This document shows, piece after piece, positions 36,208 through 44,380 of a DNA stretch of 64,000 nt; within the stretch, counting starts at the first letter, position 1; every line of letters begins with the position of its first letter. Both the position numbers and the translations under genes were made by a program. The notes under the pieces were generated by a model that was not told where the DNA came from, ran no database searches, and worked only from the letters and a program-made list of their open reading frames with translations. The stretch spans positions 186,001-250,000 of the forward strand of contig NZ_JOIJ01000005.1 in NCBI RefSeq assembly GCF_000719975.1, written 5' to 3'. This stretch comes from Prauserella rugosa (GTDB lineage Bacteria > Actinomycetota > Actinomycetes > Mycobacteriales > Pseudonocardiaceae).

Positions 36208-36651
36208 ATGACCGTGGAGCTGTCGCCGCCGGGTCCCGGCCGGATCAGCGCGTGCCGCATGGTTCAGCTCGCCGAACACGCCGATCCGCGAGGAAGCCTG
36301 TCCGTGGTCGAGGTCGGAGCGGACATCGACTTCGAGGTTCGGCGTGTCTATTACCTGTACCACCTGCCCGTCGCCACGGTACGCGGCGCACACGGACACC
36401 GTGATCTGCGCCAGCTGGTGGTCGCGGTGCACGGCGAGTTCGAGATCACCGTCGACGACGGCTTCGACCGGTGCCGGTATCGGCTCGACCATCCGAGCCG
36501 CGGTCTGTACATCGGGCCGATGGTGTGGCGGAACCTGATCAACTTCTCGCCGGGCGCCGTCGGTCTCGTACTGGCCTCGGCACATTACGACGAATCGGAC
36601 TACTTCCGCGACTACGACGAGTTCGTCCGTGCGGCGAGGCGGCTGCGGTGA
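36208..36651 (+). CDS. dTDP-4-keto-6-deoxyhexose 3,4-ketoisomerase (FdtA/Tyl1a-like)
   Basis: A 147-residue cupin that should convert dTDP-4-keto-6-deoxyglucose to the 3-keto isomer, the step before 3-amination. The cupin core spans residues ~15-125: QLAEHADPRGSLSVVEVGAD, RVYYLYHLPVATVRGAHGHR (active-site His pair in RGxHxH), DLRQLVVAVHGEFEITVDDG, GLYIGPMVWRNLINFSPGAV and ASAHYDESDYFRDYDEFVR. Sugar stereochemistry (gluco as in mycaminose or galacto as in Fuc3N) cannot be told. It overlaps the aminotransferase by GTGA. First gene of the sugar branch of the proposed RiPP cluster. Confidence 0.88.
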   Translation: MTVELSPPGPGRISACRMVQLAEHADPRGSLSVVEVGADIDFEVRRVYYLYHLPVATVRGAHGHRDLRQLVVAVHGEFEITVDDGFDRCRYRLDHPSRGLYIGPMVWRNLINFSPGAVGLVLASAHYDESDYFRDYDEFVRAARRLR

Positions 36652-37757
36652 CCGTCCCGTTCCTCGACCTCACCGGTGGCTACAACGAGCTGCGTACCGA
36701 GATCGACGCCGCGGTCGCCGGGGTGCTGCAGTCCGGCCGGTACCTGTCCGGACCACAGGTCGAGGGCTTCGAAAACGAGTTCGCCGCGTTCTGCGGCGCG
36801 GAGCACTGCGTGACCGTCGGCAGCGGCCACGCCGCGCTGGAACTCGCGCTGCGCGCGATGGGCGTCGGACCAGGGGACGAGGTCGTCGTTCCCTCGCACA
36901 CGTTCATCGCGACGTGGATGGCCGTGTCGGCGACCGGAGCACTGCCGGTGCCGGTCGAACCGGACGCGTCGACGGCCACGATGGACCCGGCGCGGATCGA
37001 CGCGGCCCTCACGGCGCGCACGGCGGCGATCGTGCCCGTGCATTTGTACGGGCACCCGGCCGACCTCGATGCCATCGACGCCATCGCACAGCGCCGAGGC
37101 GTGGCGGTGTTGGAGGACGCGGCTCAGGCGCATGGTGCTCGCTACCGGGGACGACGGATCGGCTCCGGCGGGAACGCTGCGGCCTTCTCGTTCTATCCCG
37201 GCAAGAACCTCGGTGCCTTCGGCGACGGCGGGGCCGTCGTCACCGATGACCCGCAGCTCGCGCGGCGCGTGCGCCTGCTGAGCAACTACGGCTCCGCGGT
37301 GAAGTACCGCCACGACGTACGCGGCACGAACTCCCGCCTCGACGAAGTGCGTGCCGCCGTCCTGCGCGTGAAGCTGCCGCACCTGGAGTCCTGGAACGCG
37401 CGCCGTGGCCGGATCGCCGCCCGCTATCTGCGGGAACTGGACGGCGCTCTCGCGCTGCCGGCCGTGGCCGGGTGGGCGGATCCGGTGTGGCATCTGTTCG
37501 TGGTCCGCACGCAGTTGCGCGAACGGCTGCGGCAGGTCCTGTCGGACCGCGGTGTGGACACCCAGATCCACTACCCGGTGCCCCCGCACCGCAGCGCTGC
37601 CTACGCGGATCATCCGGCGGCGTCAGCGCACCTTCCGGTCGCGGACGGCTTTGCGTGCGAGGCGCTGAGCCTGCCGATCGGGCCGCACCTGACCGATGAC
37701 AACGTCACCGTCGTCGTCGAGGCGGTGACCGACGCGGTCACGGCCTCGTGCCGATGA
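36648..37757 (+). CDS. DegT/DnrJ/EryC1/StrS aminotransferase (TylB/FdtB-like)
   Basis: A 369-residue PLP-dependent sugar aminotransferase expected to convert dTDP-3-keto-6-deoxyhexose to the 3-amino sugar. Motifs: FLDLTGGYNELRTEIDAAVA, GRYLSGPQVEGFENEFAAFC, VTVGSGHAALELALRAMGVG, LEDAAQAHGARYRGRRIGSG (Asp157 contacts PLP), FSFYPGKNLGAFGDGGAVVT (Lys186 forms the Schiff base) and YGSAVKYRHDVRGTNSRLDE. The length fits the family. It starts with GTG in the end of the ketoisomerase gene and overlaps the convergent N-methyltransferase gene tail to tail by 20 bases. Confidence 0.92.
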   Translation: MTVPFLDLTGGYNELRTEIDAAVAGVLQSGRYLSGPQVEGFENEFAAFCGAEHCVTVGSGHAALELALRAMGVGPGDEVVVPSHTFIATWMAVSATGALPVPVEPDASTATMDPARIDAALTARTAAIVPVHLYGHPADLDAIDAIAQRRGVAVLEDAAQAHGARYRGRRIGSGGNAAAFSFYPGKNLGAFGDGGAVVTDDPQLARRVRLLSNYGSAVKYRHDVRGTNSRLDEVRAAVLRVKLPHLESWNARRGRIAARYLRELDGALALPAVAGWADPVWHLFVVRTQLRERLRQVLSDRGVDTQIHYPVPPHRSAAYADHPAASAHLPVADGFACEALSLPIGPHLTDDNVTVVVEAVTDAVTASCR

Positions 37758-38457
37758 ACAGACCACGCCCGGACGGCCCTGAGGCGAGGTAGTCGACCGC
37801 ACACCCAGCTGTTCGGAACGCGGTTTCGTACTCCTCACGCGTGAACAACGTGATGTGGTGTACGTCGACGAACGACGCGATCCCGTCCGGGCCGGCCACC
37901 ACGTAGTGCACCTCGACGCGGCTGATGCGACCCTCCACAGTGGAGTGGGAGACGCGTGCGATGGTGCGCCCGTCCGACTCGACGACGTCACCGGCGACGT
38001 AGCCGGGAAGGAACGTGTCGGGAAACCACCACGGCTCGATCACCAGCGTTCCGCCGCTGGACAGATGTTCGGCCATGGCGCCGATCCCTGCGTTGAGCTC
38101 GGCGGTGTCGGCCAGATGCCCGATCGAGCTGAACATGCAGGTGACGACGTCGAATCGGGAGCCGAGAGAGAAATCGCGCATGTCCCCGTGGTGCAGCGGT
38201 ACGTTCGGCAACGTTCTGCGGGCCACGGCGAGCATGTCCGCCGACAGCTCGAGGCCCTCGACGTGCGGGCAGAACTGCGCGAAGCGCCGTAGGTGTGCAC
38301 CCGTTCCGCACGCGACGTCGAGCAGCGAACCGGCGCTGCCTCCGCGCCGGCGAACGAGCTCGATCACCGACGCCGCCTCCGCCGAGTGATCCTTGCCCCT
38401 GCTCGCGTAGAACCCGTCGTAAATCTCCGCCAACTCGACCGGGTAACCGCTCGTCAT
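37738..38457 (-). CDS. dTDP-aminosugar N,N-dimethyltransferase (TylM1/DesVI-like)
   Basis: A 239-residue SAM-dependent enzyme. SAM site: GSLLDVACGTGAHLRRFAQF (residues ~42-61). Acidic ribose contact: VEGLELSADMLAVARRTLPN. Family-specific stretches: FDVVTCMFSSIGHLADTAEL, TLVIEPWWFPDTFLPGYVAG (the WWFPxTFxxGYVAG run is characteristic of TylM1/DesVI) and VDVHHITLFTREEYETAFRT. It should dimethylate the amino group installed by the neighbouring aminotransferase. It overlaps the following glycosyltransferase gene by 4 bases. Confidence 0.88.
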   Translation of the reverse strand: MTSGYPVELAEIYDGFYASRGKDHSAEAASVIELVRRRGGSAGSLLDVACGTGAHLRRFAQFCPHVEGLELSADMLAVARRTLPNVPLHHGDMRDFSLGSRFDVVTCMFSSIGHLADTAELNAGIGAMAEHLSSGGTLVIEPWWFPDTFLPGYVAGDVVESDGRTIARVSHSTVEGRISRVEVHYVVAGPDGIASFVDVHHITLFTREEYETAFRTAGCAVDYLASGPSGRGLFIGTRP

Positions 38458-39740
38458 GCCGACCTCCCTGACCGAAGGACGAGTCGTTGCAGCTCGGCCG
38501 CGAGCTCGGCAGGGCCCGGCTGGTCCTCCATCTCGGCGCGGAGCCGGCGTGCGGCTTCGCTGAACTCCGGTTCGGTCAGCACTCTGCGCACGGCCTCACG
38601 GAGTGACTCGGTGGTGAGACCGCCGACCGGTTCGGTGAGTCCCGCACCGGTGTCGGCGAGCATGCGTGCCTTCAATGGCGCATCCCAGATCTCCGGGACG
38701 ATGACCTGCGGGACGGCGTAGTGGAGCGCGGTTCCCCAGGTTCCCGCCCCACCGTGATGCACGATCGCGTCACAGTGGGGAAGCAGTGCGTGGAGTGGTA
38801 CACGGTCGACCACGCGGACGCTGTCCGGAAGCCGGCCGAGCGTCTCCGCCTGCTCGGCGGTGAGTGTCGCCACGACCTCCACGCCCAGATCCGCCACCGC
38901 GTGGAGGAGCTCACCGGGTGGGACGGAGTGGACGCCCGCCTTGCCGTCGCGCGCCGAGACGCCGAGGGTGACGCACACCCGCGGAACGTCGGGAGGGTTC
39001 CGCAACCAGTCAGGTACCCGGGAAGGCCCGTTGTAGGGCACATAGCGGGTCGACAGCACGTGCTCGTCGGTCGGCAGCCGCAGGCTCGGCGGCTCCACCT
39101 CGATGGTCCAGTGTCCGAACGCGACGTCCTCGTCGAACGTGCACCCGTATCGGTGCAGCGTCCAGCCGAGCCACTCGCCGAGCGGGTCGTCGTGGTGTTC
39201 GGGCGGCATTCGATCGAGTGCCCCGAGCAGTGCGCGGCGCGAACGGCCGAGGACGTCGGCGCCCCACAGCAGGCGCGCGTGCCGCGCCCCGCACACCGTC
39301 GCGGCCACGCCACCCGCGTAGGTGAATGGTTCCCACAGCACCAGGTCCGGTTTCCAGTGTTGGGCGTACTCGGTGAGTTCGTCCACGAAGAGGTCGTTGA
39401 GCGGCGCGAACACCGTGGGGGTCAGGATCGTCCACAGCCCCAGGAGGTCCGCGAAATCCGGGGCGCCGTCGAGCAGATCGGTGAAGTCGATCCGCGGTGC
39501 GTTCCCCGGTTGTCCCGCCAACGCGGCTTGGTGCTCCCACACGGTGTGGTCCGAACCCAGCGGAACGGCTGTCAGCCCGGCGCCGGTGATCGTCTCGGCC
39601 AGACCGGGCTGTGCGGCCACACGCACCTCGTGGCCGGCAAGGCGCATCGCCCAGGCGAGCGGCACCATGCTGTGGAAATGGGTCGTGTGGTCGATGCAGG
39701 TGAACAGCACCCGCATCGGTCGCCCGGAGCTGTGCGTCAC
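38454..39740 (-). CDS. Activator-dependent glycosyltransferase (TylM2/DesVII/EryCIII-like)
   Basis: A 428-residue GT-B enzyme. N-terminal: MRVLFTCIDHTTHFHSMVPL, then AWAMRLAGHEVRVAAQPGLA. Middle: VLWEPFTYAGGVAATVCGAR. Sugar-nucleotide site: CDAIVHHGGAGTWGTALHYA, VPQVIVPEIWDAPLKARMLA. The H-T-T-H-F-x-S-M-V-P-L start is typical of macrolide aminosugar transferases that need a P450-like helper, and such a helper is encoded directly upstream. The GTG at 39740 overlaps that helper's stop (GTGA); the ATG at 39716 is the alternative. The acceptor is inferred to be the product of this cluster. Confidence 0.88.
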   Translation of the reverse strand: MTHSSGRPMRVLFTCIDHTTHFHSMVPLAWAMRLAGHEVRVAAQPGLAETITGAGLTAVPLGSDHTVWEHQAALAGQPGNAPRIDFTDLLDGAPDFADLLGLWTILTPTVFAPLNDLFVDELTEYAQHWKPDLVLWEPFTYAGGVAATVCGARHARLLWGADVLGRSRRALLGALDRMPPEHHDDPLGEWLGWTLHRYGCTFDEDVAFGHWTIEVEPPSLRLPTDEHVLSTRYVPYNGPSRVPDWLRNPPDVPRVCVTLGVSARDGKAGVHSVPPGELLHAVADLGVEVVATLTAEQAETLGRLPDSVRVVDRVPLHALLPHCDAIVHHGGAGTWGTALHYAVPQVIVPEIWDAPLKARMLADTGAGLTEPVGGLTTESLREAVRRVLTEPEFSEAARRLRAEMEDQPGPAELAAELQRLVLRSGRSA

Positions 39741-40780
39741 GCGACCTCCCATCGGGCGATGCGAGCTGCGACGGGGGAACGCCGATGCCACAACGGCTGC
39801 CTCAGCGCCAGATCCGGCCATCGCCGGCGCAGGGCGGTCACCCCGACGACCGCTGTGCGTTCGACCAGCGGAACGACGGTCTCGTAGGCGGGCTCGGCCG
39901 TGACGATCTCGCTCCCGTCCCGGACCGCTGCGGCGTCGACGACGACGTGATCACCGGCCGATATGCGTTGTCCGCCCAGCTCCACGTCGTCGTGCGCCAC
40001 CCGGTTGAGCAGCCGCAGCGGCGGATGTTCCCGCATCGACTCCTGGACCGCGTCGCCGGGATCGGCGTCCGCCCGGTGAACCGCGTGTGCGATCAGCGTC
40101 GGGGTGGTGGCGAGGTACAGCACGAGCGCGCTGATCCGGCCCGCGACGTCGTCGGAGGACAGTGTCGGCGTCCACCGGGAGCCGAGTTCGCGTAGCGCCT
40201 GCGTCGCAGCCAGCGCGGTCTCCAGATGCGCCGGGGTGGACAGGGCGTCCGGAACCGCCGCCAAGGCACCACGATGTCCGTCCACCGGGCCGGTGCCGAA
40301 GATCTCGGCGGCCACGCGTGCGGCCAGCGGCTCGGCGAAGTCGGCCATCAGTTCACGCGGTGGGCCTTCGGCACCGTCGAGGAGTGCGTCGACGTGCCTG
40401 CGAATCACCTCGTCGCTGTCGGCCACGGCGCCGTCGCCGATGAGCAGACGGACGGCGGCGGCAGCTCGGGCGCGGGCGCTGCCTTCCAGCTGCAGGTAGG
40501 CCTCGTCGAACGGCATGACCTGCAGGTGCGATTTCGAACCGTCGGCACGCCGGACACCGAACGTCGCCGCACCGAGGACGCGGTCGGCGAGCTTGCGATC
40601 GGTACACAGCCAGGCGCCGATCCTGCTGCGGGACAATCCCTCGGCGGTGACGGTGCGCGGTCCGGAATGGGACCCCACGAGGATGCTCGCGTACTCGTCA
40701 CCTGCCAACGACTCCTGCCACAGCAGGCTGCGGACGAGTTGCAACCGGTGGCCGAGTTGCGCTGCGGTCAGCGTGCCCAT
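39737..40780 (-). CDS. P450-like glycosyltransferase activator (TylM3/DesVIII/EryCII family)
   Basis: A 347-residue cytochrome-P450 homologue that has lost the heme site. It keeps P450-like stretches (LQLVRSLLWQESLAGDEYAS, HVDALLDGAEGPPRELMADF, LAARVAAEIFGTGPVDGHRG, LNRVAHDDVELGGQRISAGD, HVVVDAAAVRDGSE) but ends in WPDLALRQPLWHRRSPVAAR with no F-G-x-G-x-H-x-C motif. Members act as allosteric partners of macrolide-type aminosugar transferases. Its adjacency to the transferase gene, in the same order as tylM3-tylM2 and desVIII-desVII, supports this strongly. Confidence 0.85.
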   Translation of the reverse strand: MGTLTAAQLGHRLQLVRSLLWQESLAGDEYASILVGSHSGPRTVTAEGLSRSRIGAWLCTDRKLADRVLGAATFGVRRADGSKSHLQVMPFDEAYLQLEGSARARAAAAVRLLIGDGAVADSDEVIRRHVDALLDGAEGPPRELMADFAEPLAARVAAEIFGTGPVDGHRGALAAVPDALSTPAHLETALAATQALRELGSRWTPTLSSDDVAGRISALVLYLATTPTLIAHAVHRADADPGDAVQESMREHPPLRLLNRVAHDDVELGGQRISAGDHVVVDAAAVRDGSEIVTAEPAYETVVPLVERTAVVGVTALRRRWPDLALRQPLWHRRSPVAARIARWEVA

Positions 40781-42054
40781 GTTCCGTTTCCGGCACGATC
40801 TCCCACCCACGACTCCAACAGCGCACAGGCCTCGTCGAGGCCGCGTTCGGCTTCGATCCGCGGTCCGATCCAGCGAGCACGGTCGCGGATCCGGTGATCC
40901 CCGAGCGTTCTGATCAGCGCGTCGTGCACGCGAGTGGTGGACAGCCTCGGTGCGGGGATCGGAGCGGGAGCCACGCCCAGTGCGGCCATGCGAGCAGCCC
41001 AGAACGGGTGATCGACGAAGATCGGCACCACGACCTGGGGGACACCCGCCCTGAGCACGGCGGAGCCGGTGCCGAATCCACCGTGATGGATGACCGTCGC
41101 CGCGCGAGGGAACAGCCAGGAGTAGTCGGCGTCGTGGATCCGGAGTACATCGTCGGGAAGTTCTTCCTGCGAGGGGCCGTCGACGACGATCAGCCGATGT
41201 CCGGTGCGCCGTACGGCGTCGGCCACCATGTGGAGGCTTCCGGGTGGATAGGCGGGCCACAGGCTGCCGAACGAGAGCACGATCGGTTCGGGCTTGCGCT
41301 CGACCGCCTCCACGAGCTCCGGACCAGGTGTCCAATCAGGACGATCCCAGTACCAGTAGCCCGCGAGCATGTGCCCGCGTGGCCAGTCGGCAGGAGCCGG
41401 CAGTACGTCGGGGCTCTGCAGATACAGGAACGCGCCCCGCCGTTCCAACTCGGCGAACGGCGTGCCGGTGCCCAAGGGCCGGAGGCCGAGGTCGTCACGG
41501 TAGGCGTTGACGATCGGGCGGGTCATGCGCCACTCCATCGCCCGCGAGATGCGGTGGGTGAGGCGGTTGTACCAGCCTCCGAGCGGCAGAGACGGTGCTC
41601 CCATGGCGGGGAACGCCGACGTGGGGGTACTCGGATACCAGGACACCATCGCCCACGGTGTCTCCGGCTCCGCGGCGAGGAAGATGTTCCGGTTGAAGCT
41701 CGAGCCGACGACGAGGTCGGCCCCCTCGTAGGCGGAACTGAGCCGGCTCTGCAACTGAGCCAGGCCCGCGGCAGCGGCCTTCGCGTCGGCGTTGGGCGGC
41801 CTGCGGAGCGAACGCAACAGGCGCGTCGCCGGAGACCGGTACCGCAGGGACTCGATGACCTCCGGCGACTCGAAGTAGTGCCTGGGGCTGCCGGGAACAG
41901 GATGGAATTCGAGTCCCGCCTCGGCCGTGAGCTCACGGAAGTCGGCGTGCGTTGCAAGGCGCACCTCGTGCCCTCGTTCGCGCATGGCCGAACCCAGCGC
42001 GAGGAAGGGCTGCACGTCGCCTCGGGAGCCCACGACGGCCATCGCGATGCGCAC
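40768..42054 (-). CDS. GT1-family glycosyltransferase (sterol/vancomycin GT-like)
   Basis: A 428-residue GT-B enzyme of the class whose N-terminus reads RIAMAVVGSRGDVQPFLALG (residues 2-21), typical of sterol and glycopeptide glucosyltransferases. It continues with SAMRERGHEVRLATHADFRE and AGYWYWDRPDWTPGPELVEA. The donor site is ATVIHHGGFGTGSAVLRAGV, PQVVVPIFVDHPFWAARMAA. This is a second transferase, independent of the P450-like helper, so the product may carry two sugars or a non-aminated one. It overlaps the helper gene by 13 bases and follows the methyltransferase by 3 bases. Confidence 0.85.
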   Translation of the reverse strand: MRIAMAVVGSRGDVQPFLALGSAMRERGHEVRLATHADFRELTAEAGLEFHPVPGSPRHYFESPEVIESLRYRSPATRLLRSLRRPPNADAKAAAAGLAQLQSRLSSAYEGADLVVGSSFNRNIFLAAEPETPWAMVSWYPSTPTSAFPAMGAPSLPLGGWYNRLTHRISRAMEWRMTRPIVNAYRDDLGLRPLGTGTPFAELERRGAFLYLQSPDVLPAPADWPRGHMLAGYWYWDRPDWTPGPELVEAVERKPEPIVLSFGSLWPAYPPGSLHMVADAVRRTGHRLIVVDGPSQEELPDDVLRIHDADYSWLFPRAATVIHHGGFGTGSAVLRAGVPQVVVPIFVDHPFWAARMAALGVAPAPIPAPRLSTTRVHDALIRTLGDHRIRDRARWIGPRIEAERGLDEACALLESWVGDRAGNGTWAR

Positions 42055-42057
42055 GAT

Positions 42058-42798
42058 CTAATCGGCCTTCCGGTACACCGTGATGTAGCGTTCGGCACCC
42101 GGCCGGAGCGGCGATCGGTCCCAGTCGGCGAATCTGTCGACTTTGGTCAGACCGGCGAGGCGCGCCATGAGGTCCAGTTCGTTCGGCCACGCGTATCGGC
42201 TGGCCTCGGTGAAAGTGGACACCGACCCGGAGCCGATCACGGCGTGCACCTCGTAGAGCATCTGGTTGACGCTGTCGACCATGATCGTGTCGAGCATCAG
42301 TTTGTCCGGGGCGAGGTGCCGGGTTTGCAGCGTCGGTTTCGTGAGCTGGTGGAAGTAGGACGGTTCGGCGGCCTCGATGACGACCCGCCCGCCGGGCACG
42401 AGATGTGCCGCGGCGTTCCTGAGCGTTTCGATCTGCTGCTCACTGTCCAGAATCATGAACAGCGTGTTGCACACGATGTAGCACAGATCGAAGTTGCCGT
42501 CGATGAGGTGCTCGGAGAAGTCGCCCTGGACGGCCTTCACCGTCGACTCCGGGTCCCGCTCCCTCAGTTTCTCGATCATGCGCGCCGACGCCTCGATGCC
42601 GTGCACGGAGAAACCCTCCTGTGCCAGCGGAAGTGCGACGCGGCCCGTTCCGGGACCGAACTCGACGACGCGACCTCCCTCCGGAACGAGGGAGCCGAGG
42701 AACGACACCGTGTCCGCGGTCTCGTGGTGCGGGTACATGAAGTCGTAGACGTCGGCGAGTGCGTCGCCGTAGGCACCCGGGTTCATCGGGCCGGACAT
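42058..42798 (-). CDS. SAM-dependent methyltransferase
   Basis: A 246-residue class I methyltransferase. It shows GDALADVYDFMYPHHETADT at the N-terminus, the SAM-binding loop RVVEFGPGTGRVALPLAQEG (residues ~43-62), the acidic turn FSVHGIEASARMIEKLRERD and the post-I region DGNFDLCYIVCNTLFMILDS. Then come HLVPGGRVVIEAAEPSYFHQ and a C-terminal RPGAERYITVYRKAD. The acceptor is unknown. It could act on the peptide N-terminus, as linaridin CypM-type enzymes do, or on a sugar. It overlaps the WRFFAP-protein gene by 16 bases. Confidence 0.8.
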   Translation of the reverse strand: MSGPMNPGAYGDALADVYDFMYPHHETADTVSFLGSLVPEGGRVVEFGPGTGRVALPLAQEGFSVHGIEASARMIEKLRERDPESTVKAVQGDFSEHLIDGNFDLCYIVCNTLFMILDSEQQIETLRNAAAHLVPGGRVVIEAAEPSYFHQLTKPTLQTRHLAPDKLMLDTIMVDSVNQMLYEVHAVIGSGSVSTFTEASRYAWPNELDLMARLAGLTKVDRFADWDRSPLRPGAERYITVYRKAD

Positions 42799-43394
42799 GA
42801 CTCTTCGTCCTCCTGGTGAGTCGTTGCCGCGGGCGTGCGGATCCGGCCATGACCACCGCCGTCGACGGCGTGGAAGTCCGACAGGAACAGCATGCGTGGT
42901 TCGACGGTCCTGTCGTGCCCGGCGGACTGGGCGATGAGGAACTGCACCTGTACGGCACGGGGGTGATGGACCACCTGGTTGGTCGCGAAGTTCAGCAGAG
43001 CCAGGTAGGGGACCGTGAGCTGGATTCGCTCGGGTTCGGGGACCTGTTCGGTGGCCTTGAGCAGTTCGGATGCGACGTCGAAGAGAGCCTTCTCCATGCG
43101 ACGTCCGGGATGCCACACCATCTGCAACAGCGTGCGGTTGATGACGACCTCCTGCTCCCGCCACGGCGTGAGCGTCCCGTCGTCGAGTTTGTCCCGGTAG
43201 AGCACGTTGAAGTCGTGCCGTGCGGGTGTCGGGGCGAAGAAGCGCCAGTTGGGGATCGCCATCGCGGTCGGGTCGATGCGCGTACCGAGCGCCAGCGGGC
43301 GGTCGGCCTGCTGCGCCACGGTCAGCGCGAACCATCCGGCGAGCGTCCCGTACAAGCCCCAGCGGCACGCGGTTCTCGTGATCGGTTTGCTCAT
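42783..43394 (-). CDS. WRFFAP-motif membrane-anchored protein, copy 1 (HTTM partner-like)
   Basis: A 203-residue protein with one N-terminal membrane helix (RWGLYGTLAGWFALTVAQQA, residues ~11-30), then AIPNWRFFAPTPARHDFNVL (the motif), YRDKLDDGTLTPWREQEVVI and MVWHPGRRMEKALFDVASEL. The W-R-x-F-A-P-x-P motif recalls DUF5819-like proteins often encoded beside HTTM proteins, but this family is shorter. A clear paralogue lies at 49050-49670. The reaction is unknown. It is part of a three-gene set with the hydrolase and HTTM genes, all overlapping by 4 bases. Confidence 0.75.
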   Translation of the reverse strand: MSKPITRTACRWGLYGTLAGWFALTVAQQADRPLALGTRIDPTAMAIPNWRFFAPTPARHDFNVLYRDKLDDGTLTPWREQEVVINRTLLQMVWHPGRRMEKALFDVASELLKATEQVPEPERIQLTVPYLALLNFATNQVVHHPRAVQVQFLIAQSAGHDRTVEPRMLFLSDFHAVDGGGHGRIRTPAATTHQEDEESCPAR

Positions 43395-44380
43395 GGTCGT
43401 CCATCTCCCCGTCTGGTTCCGGTCAGGGCAGGTTCGGTATGCGTGTCGCGCACCCAGTCGACGACCTCGGTCACCGACCGGGCGAAGCGCTCGTGCATGA
43501 CCAGCGAGTCGTGTTTGGCGTCGGTGACGATCTCGTGGCGATGTACGTCCGAGAGCGTGGCCAGCTCCGCCTGCATCCGGCCGTGTTCCAGATCGGACGT
43601 CGCCTGCTGGCCCGCGGTGACCACGCCGAGCGGCATCGAGGACGGCATGACCGCGGCAGACGTCTCCTCGGCCCAGGACCTCTGCCACAGTGCGAACTCC
43701 CGGCGTGCTGCTTGCCACGGTCCCGGATGCCGCATGATCGCCGCGCTGACGTTGCGGACCGACTCGGGAAGCTCGGCGATGCTGCCGAAGCCGTTGTCGT
43801 CGAGTCGGCCGAGCACGGCACGCCGGTATGAGTTGGCGATGTTCTGCCTGACGAGCGGCATTCCCTCGCGCTGCATCGCCGAACGGGCGAGCTGGTCGGG
43901 ATGGGAGGAATCGACCAGTACGAGTCCGGCGGTGTCCTCGGGGTATCGCGCGGCGAACGTCCGCACGAGCAGCCCGCCGACCGAATGGCCGACCAGGAGG
44001 TAGGGGCCGGGCAGCTCCAGGGCGTGAAGCAAGCGCATCGTGAGTTCGTTGAGCTCTGCGGCCGTGCGGGGTGGGGCGTGCTGGGTGCTCCAGCCGTTGC
44101 CCGGACGGTCGTAGGCGACGTAGGGCACGCGTCCGTCCAGTTCGGCCGTCAGCCACGCCCACTCGGTGCACGGGCAGCAGAGCGCGCTTTCGAAGACAAC
44201 GGTCGGACCGGATCCGGTTCTGCTCACCAGCGCATGGAGCGTCTCGCGGCCCACGTCGACGAGTTCTCCGGGAGCCGGCGGCAGCTCGCGCGGAGCGCGT
44301 TCGCGCAGCACGCCGGCGATCGCCGTGGCTGCCCCTGCGGCCGCAGCGGCACCGAGCAGCGCGCGCCCGGCCCTGTTCAT
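43391..44380 (-). CDS. Alpha/beta hydrolase, copy 1 (linaridin LinH/CypH-like candidate)
   Basis: A 329-residue protein. An N-terminal hydrophobic stretch (ALLGAAAAAGAATAIAGVL, residues ~7-25) suggests membrane association. The hydrolase fold has VVFESALCCPCTEWAWLTAE, VPYVAYDRPGNGWSTQHAPP, the nucleophile elbow YLLVGHSVGGLLVRTFAARY and the acid region GLVLVDSSHPDQLARSAMQR. A late His lies in HEIVTDAKHDSLVMHERFAR. Paralogue of 49633-50610. Linaridin clusters encode a membrane-associated hydrolase-fold protein needed for peptide modification. Equivalence here is inferred, not shown. Confidence 0.75.
   Translation of the reverse strand: MNRAGRALLGAAAAAGAATAIAGVLRERAPRELPPAPGELVDVGRETLHALVSRTGSGPTVVFESALCCPCTEWAWLTAELDGRVPYVAYDRPGNGWSTQHAPPRTAAELNELTMRLLHALELPGPYLLVGHSVGGLLVRTFAARYPEDTAGLVLVDSSHPDQLARSAMQREGMPLVRQNIANSYRRAVLGRLDDNGFGSIAELPESVRNVSAAIMRHPGPWQAARREFALWQRSWAEETSAAVMPSSMPLGVVTAGQQATSDLEHGRMQAELATLSDVHRHEIVTDAKHDSLVMHERFARSVTEVVDWVRDTHTEPALTGTRRGDGRP

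Noticed and set aside
39737..40780. Annotation as a working cytochrome P450
   Set aside because: The heme-ligand Cys loop is absent at the C-terminus and the gene is coupled to a DesVII-type transferase, which points to the helper family.
40894..42819. A 641-codon open frame antisense to a glycosyltransferase and a methyltransferase
   Set aside because: It spans two real overlapping genes on the other strand and has no recognisable motifs.
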